Notes under the pieces: generated by a model | The model's database searches: none | What the model was told of the DNA's origin: nothing | What the model saw: the letters and a program-made list of their open reading frames with translations, nothing else | Origin: an uncultured Christensenellaceae bacterium | Lineage (GTDB): Bacteria; Bacillota; Clostridia; Christensenellales; Borkfalkiaceae | Assembly (NCBI GenBank): GCA_910586675.1 | Contig: CAJUJO010000006.1 | Coordinates: 1 to 55,301 of the forward strand | Direction of reading: 5' to 3' | Length of the DNA stretch: 55,301 nt | Part shown: one piece after another, positions 29,810 to 38,571 of the stretch | Position numbering within the stretch: position 1 is the stretch's first letter | How the letters are laid out: each line of letters starts with the position of its first letter | Translations under genes and position numbers: made by a program

Positions 29810-29941
29810 AAAATAAAATTCCTCCTGCTGCGGCGCGGACGCGCCCGCCGCCTTATACTGTCATTATGCGGAGGAGAAAAATTTCTATTCCTTTTTTCGG
29901 GCAAACTTGTAAAACTTTCCCCAAATCCCCCCCCTGCGCGA

Positions 29942-29970
29942 TTGCCTTTCTCCGCGCGGGAGCGTATAAT
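29942..29970 (+). promoter_or_regulatory. Promoter of the AEC transporter gene
   Basis: TTGCCT (29942-29947), a 17-nt spacer and TATAAT (29965-29970), 32 nt before the ATG. A run of eight C's (29927-29934) lies just upstream of the -35. Confidence 0.7.
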
Positions 29971-30002
29971 ATTGCACGGCGGTCATCTCCGCGGAGAAAA
30001 TC

Positions 30003-30986
30003 ATGTTACAAATTCTAACCAAAGTCTGCCTGATCATGCTCGTGCTTCTGGCGTTTGCCGTGCCGGGCTTTCTGCTAAAAAAATTCAAGCTGGTACAGTC
30101 GGAAAGCCTGCTCTCGCTCGCGAATATCCTGCTGTACGTGTGCCAGCCCATGCTTTCCGTGAAAGCGTTCGCCGTAAACCCGATCGCCCCTTCGGGCGGG
30201 CTGCTGCTCAACTTCCTTTGGGTGTTCCTCTTTGCGGGCGCCGCCGTGCTCCTCTCTTTCGGCGCGAGTAAGCTCGTATTCCTCTATATGAAAAAAAATG
30301 AAGAGCGGCAGAAGCGCGACGTACTCGTGTTCATCGGTACCTTTTCCAACTGCGCGTTCGTCGGCATCCCCTTTGTGGATATGTTCACAAACGGAAACGC
30401 CGAAGCCATGATGTACATTATTGTCTTTTCTGTCGCCTTCAACATTTTGTTATGGACGCTCGGCGCCTACCTCATCACGCAAGACAAAAAGCAGATTTCC
30501 GTGAAAAAAGCCCTTCTTAACCCCTGCACGGTCGGCTGCGCCGTCGGGCTGCTCCTCTTCTGCGTTCCGCAAATCAATATTTTTAATTTAGCCGCCGCCC
30601 CCGAATTGAAGCAGATCGCCGAATACACGGGTAACATGACGGCGCCCCTTTCCATGATGATCGTCGGCGTGAGGCTTGCCGACCTTTCCCCGAAAGAGCT
30701 GTTTTGCGACGGCAGACTGTACCTCGCCTCCTTCGTGCGGCTCGTCCTCTCGTTCGGACTTACCTACCTGCTGATTCTCCCCTTTAAGCTCGCGGGGCTG
30801 TTCGATGACGCGCCCTACGTGCTGCTTGCGCCCGTCATCGCCATGAGCATGCCGCCCGCGGCGAGCATCGTCGCCTTTGCCGAAAAATACGGCGGAGAGA
30901 AAAATTTTGCGGCGGCTGCTTACTCGCTCGCCACTTTGCTTTCGGTTGTTACTCTGCCGTTCGTGCTTCTGCTTATCACGCTGTAA
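30003..30986 (+). CDS. AEC (auxin efflux carrier) family transporter
   Basis: A 327-residue membrane protein with about ten hydrophobic helices. The AEC hallmarks are the first-half 'FIGTFSNCAFVGIPFVDMF', in which the N-C-F-G-P pattern marks the discontinuous helix, and the second-half 'APVIAMSMPPAASIVAFAEKYGG'. Such bacterial carriers export or import organic acids such as malate; the substrate here is unknown. GGAG lies 8 nt before the ATG. It is divergent from spoVT and ends at a strong hairpin. In a formate/acetate fermenter a role in organic-acid transport is reasonable but is inference. Confidence 0.85.
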   Translation: MLQILTKVCLIMLVLLAFAVPGFLLKKFKLVQSESLLSLANILLYVCQPMLSVKAFAVNPIAPSGGLLLNFLWVFLFAGAAVLLSFGASKLVFLYMKKNEERQKRDVLVFIGTFSNCAFVGIPFVDMFTNGNAEAMMYIIVFSVAFNILLWTLGAYLITQDKKQISVKKALLNPCTVGCAVGLLLFCVPQINIFNLAAAPELKQIAEYTGNMTAPLSMMIVGVRLADLSPKELFCDGRLYLASFVRLVLSFGLTYLLILPFKLAGLFDDAPYVLLAPVIAMSMPPAASIVAFAEKYGGEKNFAAAAYSLATLLSVVTLPFVLLLITL

Positions 30987-30996
30987 GAATAAAAGC

Positions 30997-31030
30997 GCCC
31001 GCCCGAAGGGTTTCCTTCGGGCGGGCTTTT
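30997..31030. terminator. Bidirectional terminator between the AEC and aminotransferase genes
   Basis: A 13-bp perfect GC-rich stem (30997-31009 with 31014-31026, loop gttt) followed by tttt on the plus strand; gctttta on the minus side is weaker. Confidence 0.85.
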
Positions 31031-31032
31031 CC

Positions 31033-32214
31033 TTACTTACTATATTCTTTGACGAGCCGCTCGAAGGCGGGCAGACTCCGCTCTATCACCGAACGCTCCA
31101 CACAGTAGGAAACGCGGACATAGCCTTCTACGCCGAAGCTGTCGGACGGAACGAGCAAAAGCTCGTATTTCTTCGCGCGCTCGCAGAACACCTTTGCATC
31201 GGCTTCGGGCGATTTCACAAACAGATAGAACGCCCCCTCGGGCGGAATGCAATCATAGCCGTAAGAGGTCAGCGCGCCGCAGAGCAAATCGCGGTTTTCC
31301 CGATAGACGTTTACGTCGCTCGACTTACCCAGACACGCCGCGCAAACGCGCTGGAAGAGCGCGGGCGCGCACACGTAACCGAGCGCCCTGCCCGCACCGC
31401 AGACGGCGGCGAACAGCTCTTCCGCGCCCGTGCAGGCGGGATTTACGGAAATATATCCGATGCGCTCGCCCGCAAGCGAGAGTGACTTGGAAAAGGAATA
31501 GCACGTAACCGTGTCCGCGTAGTACCGCGCGGGATAGGGCACGACGGCGCCGTAGGTAAGCTCCCTGTACGGCTCGTCGACAATCAGAAAGACGGGCGCG
31601 CCGCGCTCGGCGCTCTTTTTTTTCAAGAGCGACGCAAGTCCCTTCAGCTCCGCTTCGCCGTACACGGCTCCCGTCGGATTGTTGGGCGAGTTAATGATCA
31701 CCGCCTTCGCGCGCTCCCCCACTGCTTTTTCCAGCGCGTTCAAATCGAGGTGAAAATGTTCGTCCGCGCGCACGGAAACGAACCTGCCCCCCGCCCGCTC
31801 GATGAACACGCGGTATTCGGGGAAATAGGGCGCGACGACGACGAACTCGTCGCCCGCCTCGCACAGCGCGTTTAACGTTATCGTAAGCGACGCCGCCGCC
31901 CCGCACGTCATGTATACGAGATCGGCGCGGGAAGGTACGCCGAACGCCCCTTCTATGTAGTCGGCGACTTGAGCCCGCACGGCGGGATCGCCCGCCGCCG
32001 AAGTGTAGCCGTGCAGCTTTTGCGCGGGCATTTCAGAAAGGAGCCGCCCGATCTCCTCCCGCACGCAGGCGGGCGCGGGAACGCTGGGATTACCGAGCGA
32101 AAAATCGAACACGTTTTCCGCGCCGATTTCCCGCTTCCTCGCGTTGCCGTATTCAAAGATTTCCCGGATGACCGAACGCTCCTTGCCCAGCTCCGTCATA
32201 ATTCCGTTAAGCAT
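31033..32214 (-). CDS. Class I/II PLP-dependent aminotransferase
   Basis: A 393-residue fold-type I aminotransferase. 'VFDFSLGNPSVPAP' is the N-terminal substrate region, 'INSPNNPTGAVYGEAEL' binds PLP with the conserved Asn, 'LIVDEPYRELTYG' supplies the Asp, and the Schiff-base lysine lies in 'YSFSKSLSLAGERIGY'. The C-terminal Arg is in 'VEGYVRVSYC'. It resembles aspartate-aminotransferase-like enzymes (pyridoxal phosphate-dependent 'AspB' group) of Clostridia; the substrate is not determinable. GGGAGG lies 5 nt ahead of the ATG. It follows uvrA by 62 bp, with a hairpin in the gap, so it may be the last gene of the uvr operon. Confidence 0.88.
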   Translation of the reverse strand: MLNGIMTELGKERSVIREIFEYGNARKREIGAENVFDFSLGNPSVPAPACVREEIGRLLSEMPAQKLHGYTSAAGDPAVRAQVADYIEGAFGVPSRADLVYMTCGAAASLTITLNALCEAGDEFVVVAPYFPEYRVFIERAGGRFVSVRADEHFHLDLNALEKAVGERAKAVIINSPNNPTGAVYGEAELKGLASLLKKKSAERGAPVFLIVDEPYRELTYGAVVPYPARYYADTVTCYSFSKSLSLAGERIGYISVNPACTGAEELFAAVCGAGRALGYVCAPALFQRVCAACLGKSSDVNVYRENRDLLCGALTSYGYDCIPPEGAFYLFVKSPEADAKVFCERAKKYELLLVPSDSFGVEGYVRVSYCVERSVIERSLPAFERLVKEYSK

Positions 32215-32276
32215 TACAGCCTCCCGCAGCTTAAATTAATTGGCATATCCCCGCAGACATGCCCCCGGTAAAATCG

Positions 32277-35111
32277 TTATTTCCAATCTTCTCCGCCGCA
32301 AAGAATTTTACGAAGAAACTGCCCGGTGTAGCTCTCTTCGTGCGCGGCGATTTCCTCGGGCGTGCCCGTGCAGAGCACCGTGCCGCCGCCGTCGCCTCCT
32401 TCGGGTCCCAAATCGATCACCCAGTCGGCAACCTTGATGACGTCGAGATTGTGTTCGATGACGAGCACGGTATTCCCGCCCTCGCGCAAACGCAGGAGAA
32501 TTTTGACGAGCTTGTCCACGTCGTAGCTGCTCAGCCCCGTCGTCGGCTCGTCGAGGATATAAAAGGTTTTTCCCGTGGAGCGCTTGGAGAGCTCGGTCGC
32601 AAGCTTGACGCGCTGCGCCTCGCCGCCCGAAAGCGTCGTCGCGCTCTGCCCGAGACGGATATACCCGAGCCCCACTTCGTTCAGCGTGGAGAGCTTGTTA
32701 TAGATAGAGGGAATGCTCTTGAAGAAATCGCACGCTTCTTCCACCGTCATGTCGAGCACGTCGGCAATGGACTTTCCCTTGTATTTGACTTCCAGCGTTT
32801 CGCGGTTGTAACGCTTGCCGCCGCAAACCTCGCAGGGCACGTACACGTCGGGCAAAAAGTGCATCTCTATCTTCATGATGCCGTCGCCCGTACAGTTTTC
32901 GCACCGCCCGCCCGCGACGTTAAAGGAGAACCTGCCCGACTTGTATCCCATCGCCTTAGCGTCGGGCGTGGCGGCGAACAGGTCGCGTATCATAGTGAAA
33001 ACACCCGTATACGTGGCGGCGTTGGAGCGGGGCGTCCTTCCGATGGGCGACTGGTCGATGGCGATGACCTTGTCGAAGTGCTCCAATCCCGAACACGCGC
33101 CGCTCTTACCGAGGGGAAGGCGCGCGCCGTTGAGATTGTCGGAAAGGAGCGGAAGAATAATTTCGTTGACGAGGGAGGATTTCCCCGAACCGCTTACGCC
33201 CGTAACCGCGGTAATGAGCCCCGCGGGAATTTCCGCCGTAATTCCCTTCAAGTTATTCTGGCGGCAGTCCTCCACGCGGAAAAACCTGCCGTCGGGCGCC
33301 TTGCGCGCCGCGGGCACCTCTATCTTCCTTCGCCCCGCAAGGAAGTCTCCCGTAATGGAGCGCGGCTCGTTCATGATGTCCTGCTGCGTGCCGCACGCAA
33401 CGATCTCTCCGCCGTGCACGCCCGCCATGGGGCCTACGTCCACGATATAATCGGCTGCGCGTATGGTGTCATCGTCGTGCTCGACGACGATGAGCGTATT
33501 GCCGATATCGCGCAGTCCGCACAGCGATTTCAAGAGCTTTTCATTGTCCCGCTGGTGCAGCCCGATGCTCGGCTCGTCGAGGATATACAAGACCCCCGTA
33601 AGCGCGCTGCCGATCTGCGTCGCCAAACGGATGCGCTGGCTCTCCCCGCCCGAGAGCGTCGCCGCGCTGCGCGACAGGGTGAGATAATCGAGCCCCACCC
33701 CGACGAGGAAATTGATTCGGTTCTTGATTTCCTTCAAGATAACGTCGGCGATGGCGTGCTGCGTGGACGTGAGCTGCAAGCCGTCGATGAATTCGTAGAG
33801 CTTGCCCACGGGCATGTCGCACGCCTCGGCAATATTTTTGCCGCCAACCGTTACGGCGAGCGCCTCCTTCTTCAACCGCTTGCCGCGGCAGGCGGGACAG
33901 TCGGTCGTGCGCATGTACCGCTCGATGTCCCACTTAACGCCGTCGGAAGAGGTCTGGTTAAAGCGGCGCTGCAAGTTGTTGACGAAGCCTTCCCACGCGC
34001 TCTTATACGTGCTGTGAAATGCGCGGGTGTGATATTCGAGGTCGATCTTCTCCCCTCCGTTGCCGTACATCAAAAGGTCGAACGTCTCTTTGGATAAATC
34101 TTTCACAGGCGTATCGAGCGAGAACCCGTAGTGCTTGGAAAGCGCGCCGAGGTACATCTGTGTAACGGACGAGGAATCGAGATTCCACCCGCTGATACGG
34201 ATCGCCCCCTCGCGCAGCGTCTTGGTGCGGTCGGGACAGATAAGGTCGGCGTCCACCGATTGGCGGAAGCCCAAGCCCGTACACTCCGGACAAGCCCCCC
34301 ACGGAGTATTGAAGGAAAAGAGGCGCGGCTCTATCTCTTCGATGGAAATATTGCAGTCGGGGCAGGAATAGCGGGAAGAGTATAAAGTTTCCTCGCCGCC
34401 GCAGTCCACGACGACAAGACCGTCCGCAAGCTTCAAAGCCGCTTCGATGCTCTCCGTCAAACGCTTCAAAATCCCCTCTTTTACGACGAGGCGGTCTATC
34501 ACCACGCTGACCGTGTGTTTGATATTTTTATCGAGCTTGATTTCTTCCTGCAAGTCGTAAACGCTGCCGTCGATTTTTACGCGCGCGTAGCCGCTCTTGC
34601 GGTAACCCTGCAATTCCTTGACGAACTCCCCCTTCCTGCCGCGCACGACGGGGGCGTTTATCAGAATCTTGCTCCCATCGGGAAGCTCCGTTACGCGGTC
34701 GGCGATTTCGTCCACCGTCTGACGGCGTATCTCCTTTCCGCACTTGGGACAGTGCGGCACGCCCGCGCGCGCGTACAGCAAGCGAAGATAATCGTAAATT
34801 TCCGTAACCGTGCCCACCGTGGAGCGGGGATTGTGCGAAGTCGTCTTTTGGTCGATGGAGATGGCGGGGGAAAGTCCGTCGATATACTCCACGTCCGGCT
34901 TTTCCATCATGCCGAGGAACTGCCGCGCATAGGAAGAGAGACTTTCCATGTACCGCCGCTGCCCTTCCGCGAAAATGGTATCGAAGGCAAGCGTGCTCTT
35001 GCCGCTGCCCGAAAGTCCCGTGAATACGGTAAGCGTTCCGCGCGGGATATGCACGTCCACGTTTTTCAAGTTGTTTTCTTTCGCGCCTTTTACGAATATT
35101 TCTTCTTTCAT
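32277..35111 (-). CDS. uvrA: Excinuclease ABC subunit A
   Basis: A 944-residue UvrA of full length with two ABC ATPase modules. The first Walker A is 'TGLSGSGKST' (31-40) and the first signature 'TLSGGESQRIRLATQIGS'; the second Walker A is 'GVSGSGKSSLVNE' and the second signature 'TLSGGEAQRVKLATELSK'. Zinc modules have CPKC, CPDC/CPEC, CPAC and CENC/CEVC pairs. It scans DNA for bulky damage and loads UvrB. It starts 3 bp after the HAD gene's stop, without a clear Shine-Dalgarno of its own, so it is probably coupled. The operon is uvrB-HAD-uvrA under a LexA-like box. Confidence 0.97.
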   Translation of the reverse strand: MKEEIFVKGAKENNLKNVDVHIPRGTLTVFTGLSGSGKSTLAFDTIFAEGQRRYMESLSSYARQFLGMMEKPDVEYIDGLSPAISIDQKTTSHNPRSTVGTVTEIYDYLRLLYARAGVPHCPKCGKEIRRQTVDEIADRVTELPDGSKILINAPVVRGRKGEFVKELQGYRKSGYARVKIDGSVYDLQEEIKLDKNIKHTVSVVIDRLVVKEGILKRLTESIEAALKLADGLVVVDCGGEETLYSSRYSCPDCNISIEEIEPRLFSFNTPWGACPECTGLGFRQSVDADLICPDRTKTLREGAIRISGWNLDSSSVTQMYLGALSKHYGFSLDTPVKDLSKETFDLLMYGNGGEKIDLEYHTRAFHSTYKSAWEGFVNNLQRRFNQTSSDGVKWDIERYMRTTDCPACRGKRLKKEALAVTVGGKNIAEACDMPVGKLYEFIDGLQLTSTQHAIADVILKEIKNRINFLVGVGLDYLTLSRSAATLSGGESQRIRLATQIGSALTGVLYILDEPSIGLHQRDNEKLLKSLCGLRDIGNTLIVVEHDDDTIRAADYIVDVGPMAGVHGGEIVACGTQQDIMNEPRSITGDFLAGRRKIEVPAARKAPDGRFFRVEDCRQNNLKGITAEIPAGLITAVTGVSGSGKSSLVNEIILPLLSDNLNGARLPLGKSGACSGLEHFDKVIAIDQSPIGRTPRSNAATYTGVFTMIRDLFAATPDAKAMGYKSGRFSFNVAGGRCENCTGDGIMKIEMHFLPDVYVPCEVCGGKRYNRETLEVKYKGKSIADVLDMTVEEACDFFKSIPSIYNKLSTLNEVGLGYIRLGQSATTLSGGEAQRVKLATELSKRSTGKTFYILDEPTTGLSSYDVDKLVKILLRLREGGNTVLVIEHNLDVIKVADWVIDLGPEGGDGGGTVLCTGTPEEIAAHEESYTGQFLRKILCGGEDWK

Positions 35112-35114
35112 GCT

Positions 35115-35702
35115 TTAACCGTTCGCCTTAATTATGTATTGGAGCGCCCTTTCGATCTGCTCCCAGTTCGCGCCGCCGAGCCTCACCTCGCCCGCGCGGG
35201 AATAATTGTGTTTGCAGACGGCGAGCACGGCGCGCACGCCCAAACATTCCGCGTCGAGACATACCTCCACGCGATCCTCCACAATGGCGGAAATGCCGCG
35301 CTCGGCGCAGAAGCGCGCCTTATCGCCTAGCGGGATTTCGGCGGCGATTTCGGCGTAGGGAATGCGCCGCTTTTCCAGCCAGTCGCGTGAGAGCTTTTCG
35401 GGGTTGCCGAACCACTCCTTTTGCCGCGCCGTCAATATAATGATTTCGTGCCCTTCGCTTTGCAACCGTTCGAGCGCTTCCCGCGCCCCCTTTCTCGCGG
35501 GCGCGTCGGTAAACACGGTAATGCCCCCGTCGCGCATGAAAGCTGCCACGTCCTCGCTCTTCCAGTCGAAGGTGTCGAGGAAGGCGCCTGCGTTGTCGTT
35601 GATCAGCCGAAAGGGAAGCCCCTTCCGCTTGATATAAGCGCTCGCCCTGCTTACCCTGTCTATGACGTTCAGCGTATCGTCGATATCCACTGCGATTTTC
35701 AT
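35115..35702 (-). CDS. HAD-type 5'-nucleotidase-like phosphatase
   Basis: A 195-residue HAD phosphatase. Motif I is 'IAVDIDDTLNVIDRV' (nucleophile Asp at residue 5 and the acid Asp two later), motif II 'IIILTARQKEW', and the late aspartates lie in 'ISAIVEDRVEVC'. The layout fits the NT5C (YqfW/YorS-like) deoxyribonucleotidase family. It could trim damaged or excised nucleotides, which would fit its place between uvrB and uvrA, but this is inference. AGGTGA precedes the start; gaps to its neighbours are 8 and 3 bp. Confidence 0.75.
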   Translation of the reverse strand: MKIAVDIDDTLNVIDRVSRASAYIKRKGLPFRLINDNAGAFLDTFDWKSEDVAAFMRDGGITVFTDAPARKGAREALERLQSEGHEIIILTARQKEWFGNPEKLSRDWLEKRRIPYAEIAAEIPLGDKARFCAERGISAIVEDRVEVCLDAECLGVRAVLAVCKHNYSRAGEVRLGGANWEQIERALQYIIKANG

Positions 35703-35710
35703 GCTTTCAC

Positions 35711-37672
35711 CTACTTTCTCATACGTTTCCGGAGCTCGGCGATTGCCTCGCGGAGCTCGATGGCGCGCTCGAAGTCGAGCTGCGCCGACGCCACCTTCAT
35801 CAGCGCCTTCAGTTTTTCGATTTCTTCGGGAATGTCCTTGATTCGTATATCCTCGGTCGCGCGGGTCTTGCCCGTGATCTGCAAGGAGGATTTTACTTCC
35901 TTTACGATGGTTTTAGGCGTAATCCCGTGCTCCTCGTTATACCTCTGCTGGACGGCGCGGCGGCGCTCCGTTTCCCCGATGGCGCGCGCCATGCTCCCCG
36001 TTACGGTATCGGCGTACATGATAACACGCCCCTCGGCGTTCCGCGCCGCGCGCCCGATCGTCTGCACGAGCGAGGTCTCGCTCCGCAAAAATCCTTCCTT
36101 ATCGGCATCGAGAATGGCGACAAGCTTTACCTCGGGCAGGTCAAGCCCTTCGCGCAGAAGGTTGATTCCGCACAGCACGTCGAACTCGCCCGAACGAAGC
36201 CCGTTCACGATGTCGATGCGCTCCAACGCGTCGATATCCGAATGCATATACCGCACCTTTACGCCGTTCTCTTTCAGATAGTCGGTCAGGCTCTCCGCCA
36301 TGCGTTTTGTGAGCGTGGTGATGAGCACCCTGCCCCCGCCCGCCGTTACCGTGTTGATTTCCGAGAGGATGTCGTCGATCTGCCCCTTGGTCGGGCGGAC
36401 GGTTACGGGCGGATCCAAGAGCCCCGTGGGGCGGATGAGCTGTTCAACGACCTGCCCCGCTTGTTCCAGCTCATACGGGGCGGGCGTCGCCGAAACGCAG
36501 ACGAGCTGCGGCACGCGCGCGTCGAACTCCTCAAATTTAAGAGGGCGGTTGTCGTACGCCGAACGCATGCGAAACCCGTAGTCGACGAGATTGGTTTTAC
36601 GCGCCAAATCGCCGTTGTACATGGCGCGGATCTGCGGTATGGTCATATGGCTCTCGTCGATGAACACGAGGAAGTTTTCGGGAAAGTAATCGAGCAGGGT
36701 AAAGGAAGGCTCGCCCGGCTGCCGCCCGTCGAAATAGCGGGAGTAATTCTCCACGCCCGAGCAGTACCCGATCTCGCGGAGCATTTCCAAATCGTGCTCG
36801 GTGCGCTGGGAAAGGCGCTGCGCCTCCAGCAGCTTGCCCGCGTCCTCGAACGCCTTCACCTCCCCCTTCAAATCCTCTTCGATGACGGCAAGGGCGGACT
36901 TCAAACGCTCGCTCCCCACGGCGTAGTGGCTGGCGGGAAACACGACGGCGTGCTTGAGCTCGTTTATCACCTTGCCCGTAACGACGTCCTCTTCGCCCAA
37001 TCTGTCGATCTCGTCGCCGAAGAACTCCACGCGGATGGCGACCTCGGAATTGGACGCGGGAAAGATCTCCACCACGTCGCCGCGCACGCGGAATGTGGAG
37101 CGTTTGAAGTCGGTATCGTTGCGGGTATAATGGATCTCCACGAGGCGGGACAACAGCTCGTCCCGCGACATGGCCTGCCCCGGGCGCATGGAAACACCCA
37201 AACGGAAGAACTCTTCGGGCGCGCCCAAGCCGTAGATACAGGACACGGAAGAGACTACGATGACGTCGTCCCGCTCGCCGAGCGAACAGGTCGCGGCGTT
37301 GCGGAGCTTGTCTATTTCGTCGTTCATGGAGAGGTCTTTTTCGATATAAGTATCCGTCTGCGGAATATAGCTTTCGGGCTGGTAATAGTCGTAATAGGAT
37401 ACAAAGTACTCCACGCGGTTTTCGGGAAAGAATTCGCGGAACTCGTTGCACAGCTGTGCGGCGAGCGTCTTGTTGTGCGCGATAACGAGCGCGGGGCGCC
37501 CCGCGTTTTTGATGACGTTCGCCATCGTGAACGTCTTGCCGCTGCCCGTAACGCCGACGAGCACCTGCGTGCGGATACCGTCCGCTATCCCATCGGATAA
37601 TTTTCGTATCGCCTCGGGCTGGTCGCCCGTGGGCGCGAACGGAGCGCGCAGTATAAATTCGTGATGTTCCAT
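35711..37672 (-). CDS. uvrB: Excinuclease ABC subunit B
   Basis: A 653-residue UvrB. The Walker A 'GVTGSGKTFTMANVIKNAGR' lies near residue 38. The beta-hairpin 'YYDYYQPESYIPQTDTYIEK' that clamps DNA follows, then 'DEIDKLRNAAT'. Helicase motifs include 'FIDESHMTIPQIRAMY' and 'ILDADKEGFLRSETSLVQTI'-like blocks. The C-terminal UVR domain 'KLKALMKVASAQLDFERAIE' binds UvrC/UvrA. The start at 37672 (MEHHEFIL) has GGAGGG 7 nt ahead; the longer frame to 37714 would run into the LexA-like box and is unlikely. uvrC is not in this window. Confidence 0.97.
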   Translation of the reverse strand: MEHHEFILRAPFAPTGDQPEAIRKLSDGIADGIRTQVLVGVTGSGKTFTMANVIKNAGRPALVIAHNKTLAAQLCNEFREFFPENRVEYFVSYYDYYQPESYIPQTDTYIEKDLSMNDEIDKLRNAATCSLGERDDVIVVSSVSCIYGLGAPEEFFRLGVSMRPGQAMSRDELLSRLVEIHYTRNDTDFKRSTFRVRGDVVEIFPASNSEVAIRVEFFGDEIDRLGEEDVVTGKVINELKHAVVFPASHYAVGSERLKSALAVIEEDLKGEVKAFEDAGKLLEAQRLSQRTEHDLEMLREIGYCSGVENYSRYFDGRQPGEPSFTLLDYFPENFLVFIDESHMTIPQIRAMYNGDLARKTNLVDYGFRMRSAYDNRPLKFEEFDARVPQLVCVSATPAPYELEQAGQVVEQLIRPTGLLDPPVTVRPTKGQIDDILSEINTVTAGGGRVLITTLTKRMAESLTDYLKENGVKVRYMHSDIDALERIDIVNGLRSGEFDVLCGINLLREGLDLPEVKLVAILDADKEGFLRSETSLVQTIGRAARNAEGRVIMYADTVTGSMARAIGETERRRAVQQRYNEEHGITPKTIVKEVKSSLQITGKTRATEDIRIKDIPEEIEKLKALMKVASAQLDFERAIELREAIAELRKRMRK

Positions 37673-37688
37673 GAACGCCCTCCCGAAA

Positions 37689-37746
37689 AAATAGATGCAA
37701 ACAAACGTTTGCATCTATTTTACTCCTTCGCATATCCGTTTGTCAA
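37689..37746 (-). promoter_or_regulatory. uvrB promoter with LexA-like palindrome
   Basis: On the minus strand TTGACA (37741-37746), an 18-nt spacer and TAAAAT (37717-37722). Immediately downstream lies a perfect palindrome with 14-bp arms (37689-37702 and 37707-37720). Its core CAAACaaacGTTTG (37698-37711) resembles the Gram-positive LexA box CGAACnnnnGTTCG with A/T replacing G/C. The site overlaps the -10 and the start region, where a repressor would block transcription. Confidence 0.65.
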
Positions 37747-37784
37747 GAAAATTTCGACTTCTGCAAAAATATATCCCGCTCTAT

Positions 37785-38156
37785 TTAAGAAAAAAGATTT
37801 TTGAGGATAAGTCCGATGACGAAAGTAATGACGGCGCTTCCGACGGCGAGCGCAATCTTGAAATAGATGCTCCGCTTGCGCTGATAGTCCGAACGCTTGT
37901 AGGCGAGCCCCGCCGCCTGCAAGTGGATAACATACATCTTCTCCCCCTTGCGGTCGGAGGGGATGAGCTCGAAATAGCCGTCCAGCTCGAGCGCGCGCAG
38001 AATGCGTTCCAGCTTCTCCTCGTCCCAATCACCCTTGGGGGGAAGCAGCGCAATGATTTCGTACGGCGTAACGAGCACGCGGTCCTTTCCGTTTGCAAGC
38101 GTAAAGACGGCGTTCATCACCTCGTCCTCTTTTCTGTTGAGCTTATCGTGAATCAT
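37785..38156 (-). CDS. Winged-helix-like protein with C-terminal TM helix (paralog 2)
   Basis: A 123-residue protein. Residues ~1-80 look like a small winged helix ('LVTPYEIIALLPPKGDWDEE', 'LERILRALELDGYFELIPSD'). A short basic linker and one C-terminal transmembrane helix ('IALAVGSAVITFVIGLILK') follow. It is clearly related to the gene directly upstream (38166-38540), sharing the block 'L-PPK---D-E-L--IL--L' and the 'Y--I-P-D--G--MY' strand. It follows that gene by 9 bp and lacks a strong Shine-Dalgarno. A tandem duplication is likely. Possible role: a membrane-tethered transcription regulator; function unknown. Confidence 0.6.
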   Translation of the reverse strand: MIHDKLNRKEDEVMNAVFTLANGKDRVLVTPYEIIALLPPKGDWDEEKLERILRALELDGYFELIPSDRKGEKMYVIHLQAAGLAYKRSDYQRKRSIYFKIALAVGSAVITFVIGLILKNLFS

Positions 38157-38165
38157 AAATTTCCG

Positions 38166-38540
38166 TTAAAACAAATAGGTTATCAAAAGCCACACGGCTA
38201 CGGAGCCGACGAATGCGCCCACGAACGCGCCGAGCGCAGTCATGAGCACAATATCCCTGCGGCGGCGGAAGGAATCGCTCTTCACCTGCCGCGCGTTTTC
38301 AAAATACATTCTGCCCTCGGGCAGAGGGCAAAGGCAGTACATGCCCTCGTCGGCGTACTGAATGTCGATATATTTGTGCTCCCGAAGGTAGGACAGGATC
38401 TGACGCAACCCCTCCTTGTCCGTTTCCGCCTTGGGCGGAAAACAGGAGAGAAGCTCTTCCTCCTCCACGACCTTGAAGCTGCCCTCGCTGCACAGCTCGT
38501 TTATTTTATTGAGCAGCGCGCTCGTTCGTTTGTCAAGCAT
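38166..38540 (-). CDS. Winged-helix-like protein with C-terminal TM helices (paralog 1)
   Basis: A 124-residue protein: N-terminal helix 'TSALLNKINELCSEGSF', then a winged-helix-like part 'EEELLSCFPPKAETDKE', 'LRQILSYLREHKYIDIQYAD', and a C-terminal hydrophobic stretch 'IVLMTALGAFVGAFVGSVAV' continuing to the end, which may be two short helices or one long one. It has the same layout as the 123-residue neighbour. TAGGTAGG lies just ahead of the ATG. The gene upstream encodes a polytopic membrane protein 31 bp away, so all three may form one transcript. No function is recognised. Confidence 0.6.
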   Translation of the reverse strand: MLDKRTSALLNKINELCSEGSFKVVEEEELLSCFPPKAETDKEGLRQILSYLREHKYIDIQYADEGMYCLCPLPEGRMYFENARQVKSDSFRRRRDIVLMTALGAFVGAFVGSVAVWLLITYLF

Positions 38541-38571
38541 ATCCTACCTATTATTTGCCGTTTGCAATTAT

